NCBI RefSeq assembly: GCF_021033825.1
Contig: NZ_JAIFXZ010000011.1
Span: forward strand, 1-64,000
Direction of reading: 5' to 3'
Length of the DNA: 64,000 nucleotides
Origin: Dietzia aurantiaca
Lineage (GTDB): Bacteria > Actinomycetota > Actinomycetes > Mycobacteriales > Mycobacteriaceae
The notes beneath the pieces are model-generated. The model ran no database searches. It was given only the letters and a program-made list of their open reading frames with translations, and had not been told where the DNA came from. Within the stretch, counting starts at the first letter, position 1. Each line of letters begins with the position of its first letter. Both the position numbers and the translations under genes were made by a program. This document shows, piece by piece, positions 60,114 through 64,000 of the stretch.

Positions 60114-61931
60114 TCAGCCGTGTAGCCGCTGTTGCCGGCGGCTGGCCGAGGTGGCGGTGTGACTGCCGGTCAGCTGCCGGGCCGTGTTGATCAGCCCCAC
60201 CATGCTGAAGGCCTGTGGCGTGTTGCCGAGCTGGCAGCCGAGTCGGGTGTCGTACTCCTCGGACAGCAGCCCGACGTCGTTGCGCAGGGCGAGCAGCCGC
60301 TCGAACATCGCCTGCGCGCGCTCGCTCTGCCCCGTCCCCGCGAGCGCGTCGGCGTACCAGAAGCTGCACGCCAGGAACGCCCCCTCCGCGCCGGGGAGGC
60401 CGTCGACCCCGCCGTCGGCCTCCGGGTCGTAACGCATGACGAAGCCGCCGTCGAGCAGTGCCCGCTCGACGGCGGCGACCGTCCCGCGGATGCGCTCGTC
60501 GGACCACGGGAGGAACCCCACGCGCGGGAGCAGCAACAGGGACGCGTCCAGTCCCTGCGACCCGTAGAACTGGGTGAACGTGCCGCGCTCCGCGTCGAAC
60601 CCGTTGCGGCAGATCTCCGTGTGCATGCGCTCGCGCAGTCGCCGCCACTGATCGACCGGTCCGTCGAGACCGTGTTCCTCGACGGTGTGCACGGCCCGGT
60701 CCACACCGGCCCAGGCCATCACCTTGGAGTGCACGAAGTGCCTGCGCGGCCCACGCATCTCCCACAGCCCGTTGTCCGGTTCGGCCCAGTTCCCCTCGAG
60801 GAAGTCCAGCAGGGCCCGCTGCACGTCCCACGCCGTGTCGCTGGACTCCATGCCCGCTTCCCGGGCCAGGTGGAGACCGTCGAGCACCTCGCCCCACACG
60901 TCGAGCTGTAGTTGGTCGGCGGCGGCGTTGCCGACCCGGACGGGGCTGCTGTCCCGATACCCGGGCAGCCACGGTAGCTCGGTCTCGGGGATGCGCCGCC
61001 GACCGTCGAGCCCGTACATGATCTGCAGCTTGTCGGGGTCGCCGGCGATCGCGCGGACCAGCCACTCGCGCCAGGCGCGCGCCTCCTGCACATACCCCGT
61101 CCCCAGCAGCGCCTGCAGGGTGAACGTCGCGTCGCGCAGCCAACAGAAGCGGTAGTCCCAGTTGCGTGATCCGCCGAGTTCCTCCGGGAGTGAGGTGGTG
61201 GCGGCGGCGAGGATCCCGCCCGTGGGGGCGTACGTCAGCGCCTTGAGGGTGATGAGCGATCGCCGGACCGCCTCCGACCACCGGCCGTCGTAGCGACAGT
61301 CACCGATCCACCCCGTCCAGAAGTCCTCGGTCCGGCGCAGGGCCTCCGCCGCGTCGATCCGGTCGGGCCGGGGCAGGTGCGAGAGCTGGTAGGTGAGCAC
61401 GAACGGCACCCGCTCGCCGGCCGCGACATCGAACTCGGCGACGGTCGACATATCGCGGCCGTGCAGCTCCACAGGGGTGTCCAGCCATGCGGCGTCGGGC
61501 CCGGCGACTGCCTCTATCCCGCCGTCCGTGCGACGCACCCAGGGGACGATGTGCCCGTAGTCCATGCGCAACCGCAACGTCGAGCGCATCCGCACCCGCC
61601 CGCTGAGCCCCTCGACCACGCGGACCACGTCCGCCGCATCCCCGCGTGGCGGCATGCAGTCCGATATGCAGACAGTTCCCTCGGGCGTCCGCCACTCCGA
61701 CTCCAGGACGAGCGTGTCCCCGCGATACCGCCGACTGGCCGCCGCGCCACCACTGACCGGGGCGACGGTCCAGTGGCCGGCCGACTCGTCCGAGAGCAAC
61801 GCCGCGAAGCAGGCAGGGGAGTCGAAGCGGGGTAGGCACAGCCAGTCGATGCTGCCGGCCCGGTGGACGAGGGCAGCGGAGTGCAGGTCGCCCAGGAGTG
61901 CGTAGTCCTCGTTCATGGTGGGCCCCGTCAT
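60114..61931 (-). CDS. glycoside hydrolase family 15, trehalase-like
   Basis: A 605-residue GH15 protein. SIDWLCLPRFDSPACFAALL opens the family; RNWDYRFCWLRDATFTLQAL is the (alpha/alpha)6 barrel motif with acid/base Glu/Asp nearby (EELGGSRNWDYR), and AFLACSFWYADAL is further on. Mycobacterial homologues hydrolyse trehalose; glucoamylase or glucodextranase activity is the alternative. ATG 61931 overlaps the glucose dehydrogenase stop by 4 nt; ATG 61916 is possible. Coupling suggests trehalose-to-glucose-to-gluconate flow. Confidence 0.87.
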   Translation of the reverse strand: MTGPTMNEDYALLGDLHSAALVHRAGSIDWLCLPRFDSPACFAALLSDESAGHWTVAPVSGGAAASRRYRGDTLVLESEWRTPEGTVCISDCMPPRGDAADVVRVVEGLSGRVRMRSTLRLRMDYGHIVPWVRRTDGGIEAVAGPDAAWLDTPVELHGRDMSTVAEFDVAAGERVPFVLTYQLSHLPRPDRIDAAEALRRTEDFWTGWIGDCRYDGRWSEAVRRSLITLKALTYAPTGGILAAATTSLPEELGGSRNWDYRFCWLRDATFTLQALLGTGYVQEARAWREWLVRAIAGDPDKLQIMYGLDGRRRIPETELPWLPGYRDSSPVRVGNAAADQLQLDVWGEVLDGLHLAREAGMESSDTAWDVQRALLDFLEGNWAEPDNGLWEMRGPRRHFVHSKVMAWAGVDRAVHTVEEHGLDGPVDQWRRLRERMHTEICRNGFDAERGTFTQFYGSQGLDASLLLLPRVGFLPWSDERIRGTVAAVERALLDGGFVMRYDPEADGGVDGLPGAEGAFLACSFWYADALAGTGQSERAQAMFERLLALRNDVGLLSEEYDTRLGCQLGNTPQAFSMVGLINTARQLTGSHTATSASRRQQRLHG

Positions 61932-62989
61932 CCCTGGCTGTCGTCGAGCGCGATGACCACCTTCACGTCGTGGTCCTCCGCGGTGAACGCCCGCCCGAGG
62001 TCCGCCAGCGGGACACGCCGGGTGATGAGTCCGTCCAGCCACTCGGTGTCGGCGGCGGACAGCGCGTCGGCGGCGGCGCGGTAGTGGCGCTGGTTGGCGT
62101 TCACCGAGCCCACCACCACGTCGTTCTCCAGGACGATCTCCCGGTTGAGCGCGCCGACGTCGACCTCCAGACTGCGACCGGGCGACGACACCCCGGTGAG
62201 GCAGACAATGCCGTACCCGCTGGTCCCGGACATGACGTCGAGGACCACCCGGCCGGCGCCTGTGGCCTCGATGACGACGTCGGGCTCGAGCCGGCGCATG
62301 ACCTCGGCGGCGTCGGCGTGGTGATAGGTGGCGCCCAGCCGGGCCACGAGTTCGGGTTTGGGCCCACGGTCGACACGGTCGAGAACGTGGACGTCGAGCC
62401 CTTTATGCGTACCGATCATCGCGGCCAGCAGCCCGATCGGACCAGCCCCGGTGACCAGGACGGTCTGCGGCTCGAACCAGCTGCGCCGGCCGATCACCTC
62501 CACCTGCTCCCAGGCCTTGGCCACGACGCTCGTCGGTTCCACCAGGACGCCGACGCGCTCGAGGGCGGGGTCGAGACGGATCGCGTACTCCGGCTCGACG
62601 GTCCAGCGCTCGCTCCCGAAGCCGTCGCGCTGTTTGATCCCGCGTTCGGTGTACTCGCCGTTGCGACACATGTCGAATTCGCCACGGGCGCAGGCGCCGC
62701 ACGGTACCGGATCCGGTCGTCGGACCACGCCTGCGACCAGGTCGCCCTCCGTGAAGCCGGACCCCTCGGGCGCATGCTCGACACGCCCCAGCGACTCGTG
62801 GCCGAGGACCAGTCGCTCACGTCCCTCTGGCGGCCACCCGTAGCGCCCGGCGACGATCTCCTTGTCGGTCCCGCAGACGCCGAGTGCCAGGCCGTGGACG
62901 AGAAGCTCGCCGTCACCGGGCTCCGGGTCCGGCTCGTCGGTCAGTGTTACCGAGTCAGCCTGTCCGGGGATGAGGGTCAACGCACGCAT
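61928..62989 (-). CDS. zinc-dependent glucose 1-dehydrogenase-like medium-chain dehydrogenase
   Basis: A 353-residue MDR enzyme. LGVCGTDKEI (Cys39 zinc ligand, CGTD), GHESLGRV and VTGAGPIGLLAAMIG (Rossmann) are clear; the VLVEPTSVVAKAWEQV and C-terminal DDSQG fit archaeal-type glucose dehydrogenase. CGACARGEFDMC could be the structural zinc loop. It oxidises glucose or related sugars with NAD(P). It overlaps the GH15 start by 4 nt. Confidence 0.87.
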   Translation of the reverse strand: MRALTLIPGQADSVTLTDEPDPEPGDGELLVHGLALGVCGTDKEIVAGRYGWPPEGRERLVLGHESLGRVEHAPEGSGFTEGDLVAGVVRRPDPVPCGACARGEFDMCRNGEYTERGIKQRDGFGSERWTVEPEYAIRLDPALERVGVLVEPTSVVAKAWEQVEVIGRRSWFEPQTVLVTGAGPIGLLAAMIGTHKGLDVHVLDRVDRGPKPELVARLGATYHHADAAEVMRRLEPDVVIEATGAGRVVLDVMSGTSGYGIVCLTGVSSPGRSLEVDVGALNREIVLENDVVVGSVNANQRHYRAAADALSAADTEWLDGLITRRVPLADLGRAFTAEDHDVKVVIALDDSQG

Positions 62990-63043
62990 ACCTCCGTGGT
63001 ACTCCTGCGTGCACTCCGACGCACCCGGTCACTCCACGGTCAT

Positions 63044-63706
63044 TCACTCGACCCTGTAGCCGACTCCTCGGACCGTCTGCACCTTGTTCTCGCCGATCTT
63101 GCGGCGCAGTGACCGGATGTAGACGTTGACGATGTTCGAGCCGGGGTCGAAGTCCATGCCCCAGACGCTCTCGAGGAGCTGCTCGCGGCTGATGGTCTCG
63201 CCCTTGTTGCGCAGCAGCATCTCCAGCAGGGAGTACTCGCGGTTGGTGAGCTCCTGGATGCGGCCGTCGACATCGACGCGACGGGTACGGATGTCCAGCC
63301 GCATGCCACCGTGCTCGAGGATCCCCGGGTCATCGGACGCCTCGTGCTCGCGCAGACGGAGGCGGATGCGGGCCAGCAGTTCGGGGACGCGGAACGGCTT
63401 GACCATGTAGTCGTTCGCGCCGGAGTCCAGGCCCTCGACGGTGTTGGACACGCTGTCGCGAGCCGTCAGGATGATCACCGGTGCGCTGAAGCCGCGCGAC
63501 CGGGCTTCACGGAGCAGGGTCAGACCGTCGGTGTCCGGGAGGCCGATGTCCAGCAGCATGAGGTCGATATCGGAAATAGTCGACAAAATGGCGCGAGCGC
63601 TCTCCCCATCGACAGCCTCGAGCGCCGTGTACTCCGCACCGCCGAGCGCCTTGACCAAGACCGAACGGATGAGGTCATCATCCTCGACGACGAGAATATT
63701 CGTCAT
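63044..63706 (-). CDS. two-component response regulator, OmpR/PhoB type
   Basis: A 220-residue regulator. The receiver has acidic pocket EDD at 8-10, phospho-acceptor D53 (LLDIGLP), T81 and K103 (VKPF). The C-terminal winged helix shows LTNREYSLLEMLL and RSLRRKIGENKVQTVRGVGYR. It controls unknown genes in response to the histidine kinase encoded just upstream (63815 onward), with a 109-nt gap. Confidence 0.93.
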   Translation of the reverse strand: MTNILVVEDDDLIRSVLVKALGGAEYTALEAVDGESARAILSTISDIDLMLLDIGLPDTDGLTLLREARSRGFSAPVIILTARDSVSNTVEGLDSGANDYMVKPFRVPELLARIRLRLREHEASDDPGILEHGGMRLDIRTRRVDVDGRIQELTNREYSLLEMLLRNKGETISREQLLESVWGMDFDPGSNIVNVYIRSLRRKIGENKVQTVRGVGYRVE

Positions 63707-63814
63707 GCAACCCTCCTTCTCCGACTACGGAGTATCGCACGTGCGCGGCCCGGTAGGTCATTCCCCTGCAATCGTGTCCCCGGGTCAGTGGGAAAGGTGG
63801 GGAATCAGGGAAAC

Positions 63815-64000
63815 CTAGTCGTCGTCCGGGTCGTCGAAGTCGACCGCTCCTCGGGCACTTCCCCTCTCGATCTCAGCGCGGACGAAGGGGATGACGAAGC
63901 AGAACGCGGCACCGCCCCCGCTGGCGTTGAAGGCGAAGGCACGACCCCCGTGGGCGCGGGCGATCGTCGACACGATCGCCAGGCCCAGCCCGGTGCCGCC
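63815..64000 (-). CDS. histidine kinase, C-terminal fragment (cut by window edge)
   Basis: The last 61 residues of a sensor kinase. It opens with the G2 box GGTGLGLAIVSTIARAHGG and ends in an Asp-rich tail. The TAG is at 63815-63817; the upstream part lies outside the window. It is the likely partner of the response regulator. Confidence 0.88.
   Translation of the reverse strand, partial: GGTGLGLAIVSTIARAHGGRAFAFNASGGGAAFCFVIPFVRAEIERGSARGAVDFDDPDDD

Overview
The window looks like chromosomal DNA of a high-GC, mycolic-acid-containing actinobacterium (order Mycobacteriales). The evidence is an arabinogalactan arabinosyltransferase (AftD type), a TmaT/MtrP-type trehalose-mycolate locus, a DUF3068 and a DUF2613 gene, two PIG-L/mycothiol-type deacetylases, frequent GTG starts and ATGA/GTGA overlaps between genes. 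Together with ectABC and a ProU-type osmolyte importer this fits a halotolerant genus; Dietzia is my best guess, from memory of family content and not from a search. I see no rRNA, tRNA, CRISPR array, insertion sequence or prophage.

Layout: 0.1-3.7 kb (- strand) is a tightly coupled nitrilase-glutaminase-MFS operon. 3.9-6.3 kb holds small membrane proteins, a P-loop kinase-like protein and an alpha/beta hydrolase. 6.4-10.0 kb (-) is a four-gene glycine-betaine/choline-type ABC importer with every junction overlapping by 4 nt. 10.2-18.4 kb is mixed metabolism: HisN-like phosphatase, GNAT, sugar MFS, AlkB-like dioxygenase, nitroreductase, PIG-L deacetylase, acyl-CoA dehydrogenase, MerR. 18.5-22.5 kb is a SulP transporter and ectABC. 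22.6-30.1 kb has an Mca/MshB-like deacetylase, a DUF2332 protein, and a + strand run of hydroquinone reductase, GtrA, TRIC and Sap-like membrane proteins and tag, then a GH3 lipoprotein. 30.2-34.3 kb has a TetR/NmrA divergon with two matching operators, an amino-acid permease and a nitronate monooxygenase.

The most unusual stretch is 34.6-37.4 kb: five very small (46-56 aa), signal-less, Gly-rich amphipathic proteins, four of them not called by simple ORF thresholds, with shared leaders, a shared upstream element and duplicated 3' hairpins. They resemble in kind, not in recognisable sequence, the PorA/PorH mycomembrane peptides of Corynebacterium. A lone argJ, a SnoaL-like protein and a TetR-fadD operon follow.

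42.4-57.8 kb is a conserved envelope locus. From memory its gene order and relative orientations mirror M. tuberculosis Rv0236A/Rv0236c (aftD), Rv0228, Rv0227c, Rv0226c, Rv0225, Rv0224c, Rv0223c, with an extra flippase-like gene inserted. The end of the window holds a TetR/MFS efflux pair, a coupled glucose dehydrogenase and GH15 trehalase-like pair, and a response regulator with the tail of its histidine kinase cut by the window edge.

Sequence-level oddities include a 69-nt palindromic repeat present twice, a 29-nt tandem repeat with hairpins, a hairpin repeat inside a coding region, a 223-nt antisense overlap of two envelope genes, and a 15-mer encoding Asp-Asp-Asp-Asn-Ala found exactly in four unrelated genes.
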